64,000 nucleotides of DNA from contig NZ_KB900614.1 of NCBI RefSeq assembly GCF_000379065.1, forward strand, positions 766,107 to 830,106, given 5' to 3'. This document shows positions 29,769-38,898 of the stretch, one piece after another. The DNA is from Salinispora mooreana. GTDB taxonomy: Bacteria; Actinomycetota; Actinomycetes; Mycobacteriales; Micromonosporaceae. The notes beneath the pieces were generated by a model. The model was not told where the DNA came from and searched no databases. It was given only the letters and a program-made list of their open reading frames with translations. The stretch's first letter is position 1. Every line of letters begins with the position of its first letter. The position numbers were made by a program, and so were the translations under genes.

Positions 29769-29877
29769 GACCGCGATCCTGCCGGGAAGGGGGCGCGTGG
29801 CACAGCGCATCGTGACGTGGGCCGCGTCACGGGCGACGGGTTAATGAATATTTCTCTAGCACGAATCGGAAATGTCA

Positions 29878-29883
29878 TAACTT
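29878..29883 (+). promoter_or_regulatory. TANNNT box 6 nt before the PBP gene, leaderless promoter candidate
   Basis: TAACTT is followed by AGCCCT and then the GTG start, the spacing expected when transcription starts at the initiation codon. The surrounding 29840-29883 is notably AT-rich for this window. No clear -35 box. Confidence 0.45.
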
Positions 29884-29889
29884 AGCCCT

Positions 29890-32022
29890 GTGAGCAACCG
29901 TCCCCTTGCTGCCGCCGGTCGTCTCGTCCCACTTCTCCGCGCCGGGCTGATCGCCGGCATCGTCATCGCCGCCCTGGCCTACCCGATCGCCGCCGCAGCC
30001 GGCCTCGGCACCAAGGTCACGGCGCACGCGATGGAACACAAAACCAAGATCCTCAAAACGGCCCTGCCGGCCGAGACCTCGTACCTGTACGCGCCGGATG
30101 GCAAGACCGTCCTGACGATGTTCTACGAGGAGTACCGGCAGTACACAAAGCTCGCCGACATGTCGCCGAACATCCAGCAGGCCATCGTCGCCGCCGAGGA
30201 CGCCCGCTTCTACCAGCACAGCGGCGTCGACCCCAAGGGCATCGCCCGCGCCTTCGTGGCCAACGCCCGCTCCAGCGGCATCTCCCAGGGCGCCTCCACC
30301 CTGACCATGCAGTACGTCCGGATGGCCCTGCGCGACAGCGCCACGACCCCGAAGGAGGTGCAGGAGGCGACCCAGCAGACCAGCCTGCGCAAGGTCCGGG
30401 AGATGCGGCTGGCCATGGACCTGGAGAAGGAGCTGACCAAGGAACAAATCCTGGAGCGATACCTCAACTCCGCATACTTCGGGCATCGCGCCTACGGCAT
30501 CTACGCCGCCAGCGAGATCTACTTCTCCAAGACCCCGAAGGACCTCTCCGTGGTCGAGGCCGCCACCCTCGCCGGACTGGTCAAGTCGCCATCCCGGTTC
30601 GACCCGGCCAGCTCCGACCAGAAGGAGGCGACCGCCCGCCGCAACTACATCCTGGACCGGATGACCGCACTCGGCTACCTCTCGCCGGACGCCGCCACCA
30701 GCGCCAAGTCCGAACCGATCCAGCTGACCCTGAGCTACCCGTCCAACGACTGCGCGTCGGTGCCACAGGAGTGGAACAGCTGGGGATTCATCTGTGACTA
30801 CGTGAAGAACTGGTGGAGCGCACAGCCCGCGTTCGGCGAGAACCGCCTGGAGCGGATGGACAAGCTGCGCCGGGGCGGGTACCGGATCGTGCTCAGTGTG
30901 GACCCAAAGATCCAGGAGGCGGCCGAGGAGAACGTCGGCACGAAGGGGAACACCGGCAGTCCCTTCGCCAACGGCATCGTGCTCACCGAACCCGGTACCG
31001 GGCGACTCAAGGCGATGGCGGTGAACCGGACCTACTCCCTGAACCTGGGCGAAAATCCGCTCAGCGGAAACCCAGAGGCCGGCCCGAAGGTCAAGGCCAA
31101 CTACCCGAACACGGTCACCCCCCTGCTCGGCGGCGGTGACCTGCCCGGCTACCAGGCGGGATCAACCTTCAAGATGTTCCCGATGCTCGCCGCCCTCGAC
31201 GCGGGTATGACGCTGAACACCACCTTCAACGCGCCGCACCGGTACCGGTCGGAGATCTACAACGGCTGGGCCCCATCGAACGCGAGCGGCGCCATGTCCG
31301 GCATGCAGACCATGTGGTCTGGCTTCGGCAAATCGGTCAACACATACTTCGTCTGGCTTGAGGAGCAGGTCGGGGCAGACCGGGCGGTACGCCTCGCCGA
31401 ACAGCTGGGGCTGCGCTGGCGCACCGATGTGGACCGGCACCACGCCGCTCCAGCGAACGCGAAGACCTGGGGCGCCTTCACCCTGGGGGTCTCCGACGCC
31501 ACCCCGCTGGAGATGGCGAACGCCTACGGCGCCGTCGCCGCCGAGGGCCGGTACTGCGAGGCGATCCCGGTCCAGGCGATCTACAACCGGGACGGCACCC
31601 CGGCGATCTACCGGACGGCCGGCGGGATCGAGCGGGAGGTCGCCAAGCCCCGCTGTCGCCAGGTGGTCAGCGCCGACGCCGCCCGGGCCGCCACCGACGC
31701 CGCCCGGTGCCCCACCGGCGACACCCCAGCCCGAGGCGGCTGCGGCGGTTGGTCGACGGCGGACAGCGTCCGCGGCACCGTCGGCCGCCCGGTGGCCGGC
31801 AAGACCGGTACCACCGACAGCACCCGGTCGGCCTGGTTCGTCGGGTTCACTCCCGAACTCTCCGCGGCCAGCTTCATCTCCGATCCGGACAACCCCTTCA
31901 ACGCCGTCGGTGACGGTCAGTCGCAGATTCCCATCCACGCGGTCGCGAACACCCTGCGCGACGCGCTGGAGGACAAACCGACCCGCGACTTCACACCCCC
32001 CTCGGACGCGATCGTCGGCTGA
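29890..32022 (+). CDS. ponA: Class A penicillin-binding protein (transglycosylase/transpeptidase)
   Basis: 710 aa, bifunctional peptidoglycan synthase. Short cytoplasmic N terminus and a membrane anchor at about residues 15-40. GT51 domain with AAEDARFYQHSGVD and QGASTLTMQYVRMAL. Transpeptidase motifs: SxxK in YQAGSTFKMFP, SVN in FGKSVNTYFVW, and KTG in VAGKTGTTDST. No C-terminal PASTA domains. GTG start, probably leaderless (see 29878). Confidence 0.93.
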   Translation: MSNRPLAAAGRLVPLLRAGLIAGIVIAALAYPIAAAAGLGTKVTAHAMEHKTKILKTALPAETSYLYAPDGKTVLTMFYEEYRQYTKLADMSPNIQQAIVAAEDARFYQHSGVDPKGIARAFVANARSSGISQGASTLTMQYVRMALRDSATTPKEVQEATQQTSLRKVREMRLAMDLEKELTKEQILERYLNSAYFGHRAYGIYAASEIYFSKTPKDLSVVEAATLAGLVKSPSRFDPASSDQKEATARRNYILDRMTALGYLSPDAATSAKSEPIQLTLSYPSNDCASVPQEWNSWGFICDYVKNWWSAQPAFGENRLERMDKLRRGGYRIVLSVDPKIQEAAEENVGTKGNTGSPFANGIVLTEPGTGRLKAMAVNRTYSLNLGENPLSGNPEAGPKVKANYPNTVTPLLGGGDLPGYQAGSTFKMFPMLAALDAGMTLNTTFNAPHRYRSEIYNGWAPSNASGAMSGMQTMWSGFGKSVNTYFVWLEEQVGADRAVRLAEQLGLRWRTDVDRHHAAPANAKTWGAFTLGVSDATPLEMANAYGAVAAEGRYCEAIPVQAIYNRDGTPAIYRTAGGIEREVAKPRCRQVVSADAARAATDAARCPTGDTPARGGCGGWSTADSVRGTVGRPVAGKTGTTDSTRSAWFVGFTPELSAASFISDPDNPFNAVGDGQSQIPIHAVANTLRDALEDKPTRDFTPPSDAIVG

Positions 32023-32049
32023 CCTGGGCGCCTATCCGGGCAGGGGGCA

Positions 32050-32067
32050 GCGACCACCGGTGGTCGC
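32050..32067. promoter_or_regulatory. Perfect 18-bp palindrome upstream of the SURF1 gene
   Basis: GCGACCACCGGTGGTCGC reads identically on both strands, with no loop, 33 nt before the SURF1 ATG and 27 nt after the PBP stop. The absence of a loop favours a protein-binding operator over a terminator. Confidence 0.5.
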
Positions 32068-32100
32068 ACCGATCAACCCGCTACGCCTACGGGTAACCTC

Positions 32101-32919
32101 ATGGCCGTGTACCGGTTCCTGCTGACGCCTCGCTGGCTGGGCGCGCTCGCGCTGACCCTGGTCGCGGCGGCGATCATGGTGTTGCTCGCCGACTGGCAAC
32201 TGGCCCGCTACCACGACCGCACCGCGATCAACGAGCGGATCGATGCAGGCCAGCGGATGGATCCGGTACCACTGCCCGAGGCGGCCGCCGCCCCGACCGG
32301 GAACGCCGGCACCGTCGGGCCCGCCCCCACCACCGAACGGACCTGGACGAAGGTCACCGTCACCGGGCAGTACGACCCCGCCAACGTGATCCTGGCCCGG
32401 GGGCGCTCAGTGGACCGTACGGTCGGCTTCGAGGTGTTGACCCCGCTGATGCTGACCGATGGCACAGCCGTGCTGGTCAACCGGGGCTGGGTCCCGCCCG
32501 CGCCGGGTGGGGACGCCACCGTCCAGCCGACCGTGCCCGCGACCCCCGCCGGCCCGGTGACCGTGACCGGCCGGATTCGCCCCGGCGAGGGCGGTTCCCT
32601 CCCGGTCGCCCGCCGCGATGGCAAACTGGAGACCCGCCGCATCAGCCTGCCCCAGCTGGCCGGGGAGCTGCCGTACCCGATCTATGGCGGGTACGTGCTG
32701 CTCGACCAGCAGACCCCAACCGCTGATCCGACCTTCAAGACGGTCCCGGTTGGCTACACGAACAACTGGCAGAACTACGGGTACGTCGTACAGTGGTGGA
32801 TCTTCGCCGGGATGACGCTGCTGGGCTTCGGCTACTTCGCCCGGCGGGAGGCCCAGCGACGGGCCGGAGTGGTGCGCGAACACCCCACCGACCGGACGAG
32901 CGAAGCAGCCTCCACCTGA
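32101..32919 (+). CDS. SURF1 family protein
   Basis: 272 aa with transmembrane helices at about residues 12-30 and 228-245, SURF1-type core (WTKVTVTGQYDP, VGFEVLTPLML, VLVNRGWVPP) and the C-terminal NWQNYGYVVQWWIFAG element preceding the second helix. SURF1 proteins assist heme insertion into, and assembly of, cytochrome c oxidase in the membrane. The roughly 40-residue insert after the first helix is Ala/Pro-rich. Confidence 0.9.
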   Translation: MAVYRFLLTPRWLGALALTLVAAAIMVLLADWQLARYHDRTAINERIDAGQRMDPVPLPEAAAAPTGNAGTVGPAPTTERTWTKVTVTGQYDPANVILARGRSVDRTVGFEVLTPLMLTDGTAVLVNRGWVPPAPGGDATVQPTVPATPAGPVTVTGRIRPGEGGSLPVARRDGKLETRRISLPQLAGELPYPIYGGYVLLDQQTPTADPTFKTVPVGYTNNWQNYGYVVQWWIFAGMTLLGFGYFARREAQRRAGVVREHPTDRTSEAAST

Positions 32920-32980
32920 CTGTTGCGGGCGGCGTCCGCGCCGCCACACCGACACCACTGGCGGGCGGCGCAGCCGGGCG

Positions 32981-33187
32981 TCAGACCGAAACGGGCTCCT
33001 CGATGCGCAGGCCCCGGGCGCGCACCCCGTCAGCGACCCGGGCGAGCGTCGAATCGAGTGCGACCAGCGCAACAGAGAGCTGGCCGAGCCGCTCCTTGAG
33101 CGACTCATCGGACCATGCGGAGACGTCAACGTCCCCCAAAGCACTGACGGCGGCCTCCAGGCGGGCCATCACCTCGTTCGTACTCAT
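32981..33187 (-). CDS. Small conserved alpha-helical protein
   Basis: 68 aa, acidic, predicted almost entirely helical, with a heptad-like pattern (LSVALVALDSTLARVADGV) reminiscent of the N-terminal helix of DUF222/13E12 proteins. No ribosome site is obvious. Function unknown. The 33188-33428 gap upstream has no gene but holds a GTTCCG/CGGAAC inverted repeat (33254-33270) and short imperfect repeats of GGCTCAACTCTGCGC type near 33360-33410. Confidence 0.7.
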   Translation of the reverse strand: MSTNEVMARLEAAVSALGDVDVSAWSDESLKERLGQLSVALVALDSTLARVADGVRARGLRIEEPVSV

Positions 33188-33428
33188 GTACGAAGGCTAT
33201 ACCACCGGAGTGACCGACACGCCGGAAACGCCCAGCCAGAGCAGGACGTTATGGTTCCGACACCCGGAACAGCCGGGGACGCGCCCGCGGAGACAATCCG
33301 CCCAGCGCAGGCGCGTCCGCCCGCAGACCCGCTCCGGAACGCGGAGCTCGGCCTCGCAGGGGCTCAACCCTGCCGGGGCAACTCTGCGCCGGGCTCAACT
33401 CTGCGCTGGGACCCAGTCCCGCTGGAGC

Positions 33429-34790
33429 TCAGTCCCGCCCAGCGATGGCGACGTTGCGCAGCAACAGCGCCTCGGCCAGGCACACCCGGGCGAACTCCCC
33501 CAGGTGCAGGCTCTCGTTCGGGCCGTGCGCCTGGGCGTACGGATCTTCCACACCGGTCACCAGGATCGCGGCCTGCGGGAACATCTCCTGGAACGTGGCG
33601 ATGAACGGGATCGAACCGCCGACCCCGATGTCCACCGGATCGGTGCCGTCCCAGGCGGTACGGAACGCGGCGCGCGCCGCGTCGAACATCGGGCCGGAGG
33701 CGTCGATGCGGCTCGGGTCGCCGTCGTGCTCCAGCGTGACCGACACCTGCGCGCCCCACGGAGCGTGCTTGCTCAGGTGCGCACCAAGCGCCGCGTACGC
33801 CCGCTTGGGGTCATCACCCGGCGCCAGCCGCAGACTCAGCTTGGCCTTCGTGGCCGGGACCAGGGCGTTCGGCGCCACCCCGGTGGCCGGCGCGTCGATG
33901 CCGAGTACCGCCAGGGCCGGCTTGGTCCAGAGCCGGTCAGTGATCCGCTCGGTGCCGATGAACTGCACGCCCTCCGCCAGCCCCGCCTCGGCGCGGAAGC
34001 GGTCCTCCGGATAGTCCACCGCCGCACCACCGCGGCTGACCAGCCCGTCCACGGCCACGTTCCCGGCGTCGTCGTGCAGGGTGGCGAGCAGCCGGGCCAG
34101 CGCGGTCAGCGCGTCCGGCACCGGGCCGCCGTACATGCCGCTGTGTACGGCGTGATCCAACGTGCGGACCTCGACGAAGCAGTTCACGATCCCGCGCAGC
34201 GACGTGGTGAGCGCCGGCACGCCGATGTCCCAGTTGGTGGAGTCGGCGATCACGATGACATCCGAGTTGATCTCGTCCCGGTGCTCGGCGAGCAGCCTCG
34301 CCAGCGAGTCGGAGCCGTACTCCTCCTCACCTTCGATGAACAGCACGACACCCACCGGCAGCGAGTCACCGAACGCCCGCAGCGCCGCGATGTGCGCCAT
34401 GATGCCCGCCTTGTCATCGGCGGCGCCGCGGCCGTAGAGGCGGCCGTCCCGCTCCACCGGCTCGAACGGGTCCGACTCCCACCGCGACCGGTCACCGACT
34501 GGCTGCACGTCGTGGTGGGCGTAGAGCAGCACGGTCGGGGCGCCGGGCGGCGCCGCCTTCGTCCCGATCACGGTCGGCTGCCCCCCGGAGCGGGCCAGCC
34601 GCACCTCAAGACCGCAGTCCCGCAGTAGCTCCGCGACCGCTGCCGCGGAACGCTCCACCTGGACGTGGTCGAAGCCGTCGAACGCGATACCCGGGATCCG
34701 GACGAGGCGCTCGAGGTCCGCCCGGACGCCGGGCAGCTCCCGCTCGAGCGCAGCCCGCAGATCAGACTCGGACATGATCGGTGTTGTCAT
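33429..34790 (-). CDS. M20 family dipeptidase
   Basis: About 453 aa zinc peptidase. Metal and catalytic residues seen in VLLYAHHDVQPVG, YGRGAADDKAGIMAH, FIEGEEEYGS, VIADSTNWDIG and the C-terminal YAQAHGPNESLHLGEF; dimerisation-domain element DHAVHSGMYGGPVPDAL. Likely hydrolyses dipeptides or N-acyl amino acids in the cytoplasm. Start among three close ATGs is uncertain; the chosen one overlaps the end of the upstream kinase gene by about 29 nt. Confidence 0.9.
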   Translation of the reverse strand: MTTPIMSESDLRAALERELPGVRADLERLVRIPGIAFDGFDHVQVERSAAAVAELLRDCGLEVRLARSGGQPTVIGTKAAPPGAPTVLLYAHHDVQPVGDRSRWESDPFEPVERDGRLYGRGAADDKAGIMAHIAALRAFGDSLPVGVVLFIEGEEEYGSDSLARLLAEHRDEINSDVIVIADSTNWDIGVPALTTSLRGIVNCFVEVRTLDHAVHSGMYGGPVPDALTALARLLATLHDDAGNVAVDGLVSRGGAAVDYPEDRFRAEAGLAEGVQFIGTERITDRLWTKPALAVLGIDAPATGVAPNALVPATKAKLSLRLAPGDDPKRAYAALGAHLSKHAPWGAQVSVTLEHDGDPSRIDASGPMFDAARAAFRTAWDGTDPVDIGVGGSIPFIATFQEMFPQAAILVTGVEDPYAQAHGPNESLHLGEFARVCLAEALLLRNVAIAGRD

Positions 34791-35442
34791 GTCCGGCATC
34801 GTATGCCGGCCCTACCCACCCGCCTCGCCGCAGGTAGTACCGGGCCCGGTCGTGGGGCAGTGTTGGCGCGCCGTCAACCACCAGGTCCGCTCGGCCGCAG
34901 GTGCCGTCGGCGGCGAAGTGGGCCCGCTCGCCCGCGTGCCAGCGACGCAGCTCCGGCAGGATCCCGGGGCCGTCCCGGGCCACCGCCCGGGTGAGCCGCA
35001 GCTGCGCCGGGGCGGTCACGAACACGGCAAGGCTCAACTCCCGCGCCACCGCGGCTCGCGCCGCGCTCACGCCATCCAGGAGCAGGACCGGTGACACCGG
35101 CACCGGCACCGGGCGAGGCAGGAACGACCGCCGGACCCAGCTGAACCGCCGGTACTCCCCCGCCCGCCCCGCCCGCGCCGGCGCCAGCACCCACTCCTCC
35201 AGCCGGGACCAGAAGGTGAGCTGGTCAGCCCAGCCGTCAAGCAGGTCGTCGGTGTGTATCACCACGGGCCGGACCCGGCCGGGACCGGCGACGAGCGCGT
35301 CGGCGAGCCGCGCCGTGAACCAGCTCTTGCCCGCGCCGCTCGGTCCGTCCACCGCCACCAGCCGGGTCTTCCCCAACCGCGCCGGCGCCGCACACACCCG
35401 CGCTGCCAGCCGGGCGTACGACTCCATCACCGCTACTGCCAC
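34762..35442 (-). CDS. Uridine kinase-like P-loop kinase
   Basis: About 226 aa. Walker A VAVDGPSGAGKSWFTARL, then VVIHTDDLLDGW (Asp after the kinase strand) and LLLDGVSAARAAV. Resembles small actinobacterial uridine/nucleoside kinase-like proteins; substrate unproven. Start chosen at a GTG; an ATG five codons later (35427) is possible. Overlaps the dipeptidase gene downstream. Confidence 0.8.
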   Translation of the reverse strand: MAVAVMESYARLAARVCAAPARLGKTRLVAVDGPSGAGKSWFTARLADALVAGPGRVRPVVIHTDDLLDGWADQLTFWSRLEEWVLAPARAGRAGEYRRFSWVRRSFLPRPVPVPVSPVLLLDGVSAARAAVARELSLAVFVTAPAQLRLTRAVARDGPGILPELRRWHAGERAHFAADGTCGRADLVVDGAPTLPHDRARYYLRRGGWVGPAYDAGHDNTDHVRV

Positions 35443-35563
35443 GGCCTGACCGTATCCGGCGGTAGCGCCGCGCCACCTCGGTCCGTCGCCCGTTCGGGCG
35501 GTCGTACCGCTGGCCGACGCCGTTCGACCGCGCGCCGCCGGGCGCGGGCGGCATGATCGGCTG

Positions 35564-35980
35564 GTGTCCCACAGCGTGATGAGTCCAGGCGTTGATGCCC
35601 TGTTGGAGCAGGCCCGCGCCGGGGTGCGCCGGCTGACCCCGCACCAGGCCGTCGAGGCGATCCGCGCCGGGGCGTTGCTGATCGACACCCGCACCGAACT
35701 GCAGCGGGCGGAGCAGGGTGAGCTGCCCGGCGCGATCGTCATCGAGCGGGCGGTGCTGGAGTGGCGGCTGGACCCGGCCAGTACCTGGCGGATCCCGGAG
35801 GCCACCCGGTACGACCGGGAGGTCGTGGTGGTGTGCCGGGAGGGTTACAGCTCCAGCCTGGCCGTGGCGGGCCTACGCGCGCTGGGCCTACGTCGCGCCA
35901 CCGACGTCATCGGAGGGGTGCAGGCCTGGCGGGAGGCGGAACTTCCGCTCTCCGACCGCCCCGCCGACGTCCGCCACTGA
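35564..35980 (+). CDS. Rhodanese-like domain protein
   Basis: 138 aa single rhodanese domain. LLIDTRTELQRAEQGELPGA and the active loop VVVVCREGYSSSLAV with catalytic Cys, followed by RATDVIGGVQAWREA. A sulfur carrier or sulfurtransferase in the cytoplasm. GTG start; an ATG five codons on is an alternative. Ends next to a tandem repeat. Confidence 0.9.
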   Translation: MSHSVMSPGVDALLEQARAGVRRLTPHQAVEAIRAGALLIDTRTELQRAEQGELPGAIVIERAVLEWRLDPASTWRIPEATRYDREVVVVCREGYSSSLAVAGLRALGLRRATDVIGGVQAWREAELPLSDRPADVRH

Positions 35981-35988
35981 CACCGGGA

Positions 35989-36064
35989 CCGGATCCCCAC
36001 CAGGCGGCCGGATCCCCGCCAGGCGGCCGGATCCCCGCCAGGCGGCCGGATCCCCGTCAGGTGG
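35989..36064. repeat. Four tandem copies of a 19-bp repeat
   Basis: Unit CCGGATCCCCGCCAGGCGG at 35989, 36008, 36027 and 36046, with one to three differences per copy and a decaying fifth partial copy. It sits between the convergent rhodanese and cobQ genes and runs through the cobQ stop codon. Confidence 0.85.
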
Positions 36065-37631
36065 CGGGATCCCGGTCGGACCCGCCCGGTTCCCGGTCCG
36101 GTGCGCCCGGCGGGATGAACGGCAGACCCGACGGCGGTCCGGTGTCAATCAGCCGCCATAGTGCGGCGGTGTCCAGATGCTCCTCGACCAGATCCCCAAG
36201 CAGGTCCAGGGAACGTTCGCGGGCGCTGGCGAAGGAGGTGTCCGGGGCCGCCCGGAACCCGTGTCGGCCCGCCTGCCGGGCCACCTCGGTCAAGAAGCGG
36301 CGGCGGAACCCGTCCGACTCGAACGCACCATGCCAGTGGGTGCCGTACACCGCCCCGGCGACCGCGCCCTCACCGGTGCCGTCGGCGTACGTGAAGAGCG
36401 GCGCGAGGTCGGGGTCGGCGGCCGAGACGTACCCGTGGTGGATCTCGTAGCCGCGGACCGGGACGCCATCCCACCCGGTGCCGGCCGACTGTCGGACCGT
36501 CTTGCCCGGGTCGAAGGTGACCTCGACCGGCAGCAACCCCAGGCCGGGTACGCTGCCCTGCCCGCTCTCCACCGGATCGTGGATGCGGCGGCCGAGCAGC
36601 TGGAAGCCTCCGCAGATGCCGAGCAGGGGCCGCCCGGCGCCGGCGTGGGCAAGCACGGCATCCGCGAGGCCGGTCTGGCGCAGCCAGGCCAGGTCCGCCA
36701 CCGTCGCCTTGGAACCAGGCAGCACGACCAGGTCGGCGGCGGCGAGCTCGGCGGGCTCGACGGTGAGGCGCACCCGCACGCCCGGCTCGGTGGCGAGCGC
36801 CTCGACATCGGTGGCGTTGCTGATCCGGGGCAGCCGGACCACGGCCACGTCCAGCCAGTCGCGGCCGCGGGGCGCGGCCGGACGGCCGAGTACCCGCCCG
36901 TACGCCAGCGAGTCCTCCGCGTCGAGCCAGAGGTCAAGCGACCAGGGCAGCACCCCGTAGGTGGGCCTTCCGGTGACCTGGCGCAGCATGTCCAGGCCCG
37001 GCGCCAGCAGGCCCGGGTCGCCGCGAAACTTGTTGATGACGAATCCGGCGACCAACGCCTGGTCGGCCGGCTCCAGCAGGGCCACCGTGCCGAACATGGA
37101 GGCGAACACCCCGCCACGATCGATGTCCCCGACCACGATCGCGGGCAGGTCGGCCTGCCGCGCCAGCCCCATGTTGACGTAGTCCCCGGCCCGTAGGTTG
37201 ATCTCCGCCGGGCTACCCGCTCCCTCGCAGATCACCACGTCGTAGGCCGCCCGAAGCTGCGCCAGGGCCGCGTACGCGGTTTCGGCGAGACGGGGTCGCA
37301 GCTGCCGGAACGTACCGGTGGTGAGGGTGTCGACCGCTTCGCCGAGCAGCACCACCTGGCTGCTCCGGTCGCTGCCCGGCTTGAGCAGCACCGGGTTGAA
37401 CCGCAGCTCCGGGGCCAGGCCGCAGGCCGCCGCCTGCATCGCCTGCGCCCGTCCGATCTCACCCCCGCGCCCGTCCGGGCCGACCACGACCGCCGAGTTG
37501 TTGGACATGTTCTGCGCCTTGAACGGCGCCACCCGCACGCCCTGCCGGTGTAGCCAGCGGCAGATCCCGGCGGTGAGGACGCTCTTGCCGGCGTCCGAGG
37601 TGGTTCCGGTGACGAGCAGCCCGCCACTCAC
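36057..37631 (-). CDS. cobQ: Cobyric acid synthase
   Basis: 524 aa amidotransferase. N-terminal ATPase: [15 protein letters not shown] and [16 protein letters not shown]-terminal class I glutaminase-like domain with nucleophile Cys in [12 protein letters not shown] and His in [10 protein letters not shown]. Amidates the b, d, e and g side chains of the corrin. GTG start overlaps the cobD stop (GTGA). The last about 25 residues are Pro/Asp-rich and run into the tandem repeat, so the C terminus may be repeat-extended. Confidence 0.95.
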   Translation of the reverse strand: MSGGLLVTGTTSDAGKSVLTAGICRWLHRQGVRVAPFKAQNMSNNSAVVVGPDGRGGEIGRAQAMQAAACGLAPELRFNPVLLKPGSDRSSQVVLLGEAVDTLTTGTFRQLRPRLAETAYAALAQLRAAYDVVICEGAGSPAEINLRAGDYVNMGLARQADLPAIVVGDIDRGGVFASMFGTVALLEPADQALVAGFVINKFRGDPGLLAPGLDMLRQVTGRPTYGVLPWSLDLWLDAEDSLAYGRVLGRPAAPRGRDWLDVAVVRLPRISNATDVEALATEPGVRVRLTVEPAELAAADLVVLPGSKATVADLAWLRQTGLADAVLAHAGAGRPLLGICGGFQLLGRRIHDPVESGQGSVPGLGLLPVEVTFDPGKTVRQSAGTGWDGVPVRGYEIHHGYVSAADPDLAPLFTYADGTGEGAVAGAVYGTHWHGAFESDGFRRRFLTEVARQAGRHGFRAAPDTSFASARERSLDLLGDLVEEHLDTAALWRLIDTGPPSGLPFIPPGAPDREPGGSDRDPAT

Positions 37632-38629
37632 CGCCGCCTCCCGCGTACGGCTCGTAGCCCTCCGCTCATCGCCCGGCGGCCCACGGCGGAGAGCAGACGC
37701 CCCACGGTCAACGGGTACGCCGTCGCGAGCCCGAGCGTGGCGAGCCCGACGGCGGCGGAGACCCGGGCCACCCGAGGAAGGTGGCTCGCATCTGGGCGCG
37801 GCCCATCGCCGAGGAATGGACGCACCTCGACCCGGCCGGCGTAGACGTTACGCCCGCCGAGCCGGACACCGAGCGCCCCGGCGACCGCCGCCTCGCACTG
37901 CCCGGCGTTGGGGCTGGGATGGTCGTTCCGGTCCCGGCGCCAGACCCGCCAGGCCCGCTCCCGGTCTCCTTGGGCCAGCGGCGCCACCGCGACCGTCAGC
38001 AGCCCGGTCAGCCGGGATGGAACGAGGTTGAGCAGGTCATCGAGGCGGGCTGCGGGAGTGCCGAAGCGCGCATATCGGAAGGAACGGTGGCCAACCATCG
38101 CGTCGAGTGTGTTCGCCGCCCGGTAGCCCAGCAGCCCGGGCAAGCCGGCGACCGCGCCCCAGAACAGCGGGGCGACAACGGCGTCGGAGGTGTTCTCGGC
38201 GACCGATTCGACAGCGGCGCGGGCCAACTCCGGCTCGTCCAGCGTTGACGGATCCCGCCCGCAGAGATGCCCCAGGCGTTGCCGGGCCGACGGCAGGTCA
38301 CCATCGCCCAGCGCCGCACCGAGCACCGTCGCCTCACGGCGCAACGTGCGACCACCGAGCACGGCCCAGGTGCCAGCAGCCACGACCGCGCCCCGCGCCA
38401 AGGGACGCCCTCGGGTGGCGACCGTCACCGCGGCACCGAGCGCCACCGGAACTCCCACCGCCAGCGCGGTGTAGGCCGCGCCAGCCGCCCGGTCCGGCCG
38501 GTAGATCCGCCGCTCCAGGGCACTCGCCGCACGGCCGAACCCAGCCACCGGGTGCCCTCGGCGAGGGTCACCGACCAGCACGTCCATCGCGTACCCCGCG
38601 ACGAGCCCCGCTACCGTCGCCTGCCGCAC
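37628..38629 (-). CDS. cobD: Adenosylcobinamide-phosphate synthase
   Basis: 333 aa integral membrane protein (CobD/CbiB). [51 protein letters not shown] and [18 protein letters not shown] are diagnostic. Attaches the aminopropanol arm to cobyric acid, using the product of cobQ. GTG start with GGAGG 8 nt upstream. The cobC-type gene is about 9 kb away. Confidence 0.95.
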   Translation of the reverse strand: MRQATVAGLVAGYAMDVLVGDPRRGHPVAGFGRAASALERRIYRPDRAAGAAYTALAVGVPVALGAAVTVATRGRPLARGAVVAAGTWAVLGGRTLRREATVLGAALGDGDLPSARQRLGHLCGRDPSTLDEPELARAAVESVAENTSDAVVAPLFWGAVAGLPGLLGYRAANTLDAMVGHRSFRYARFGTPAARLDDLLNLVPSRLTGLLTVAVAPLAQGDRERAWRVWRRDRNDHPSPNAGQCEAAVAGALGVRLGGRNVYAGRVEVRPFLGDGPRPDASHLPRVARVSAAVGLATLGLATAYPLTVGRLLSAVGRRAMSGGLRAVRGRRR

Positions 38630-38751
38630 CGGCCATCACCTCCGGCCGGTCAGCGTAGCTGAGCCCCACGTCCGGCCGGCCCGGCCGTCTCGCTTGATCC
38701 GTTGACGGCGGACGGGGCCGGGCGGCAACCGGGACGAGGACTGTGCCCACC

Positions 38752-38810
38752 GGGTGACGGCCCGGTGGACAGGCGGGGTGACGGCCCGGTGGACGCGCGG
38801 GGTGACGGCC
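38752..38810. repeat. 24-bp tandem repeat, about 2.5 copies
   Basis: Units starting GGGTGACGGCCCGGTGGAC at 38752 and 38776, with an 11-nt partial copy at 38800. Lies in the 269-nt gap between cobD and the ssb paralogue, which holds no convincing gene. Confidence 0.8.
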
Positions 38811-38898
38811 TTTGCCAGCCGGCACCCCGCCCCCGTCGCGCCCTTTCCCACCAGACCTTCGCCGGCCGGCACCAACCACCGCCCGAGACTGGTCGGCG

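Noticed and set aside
29769-29889. Cobalamin riboswitch upstream of the cobC-cobT genes
   Set aside because: No B12-box or conserved core was seen in the 120-nt region.
35989-36064. CRISPR-like array
   Set aside because: Units are contiguous 19-mers without unique spacers and no cas genes are present; the other tandem repeats fail for the same reason.
26277-38629. A single cobalamin operon
   Set aside because: The cobalamin genes fall in two clusters separated by oppositely oriented cell-wall, SURF1 and peptidase genes.
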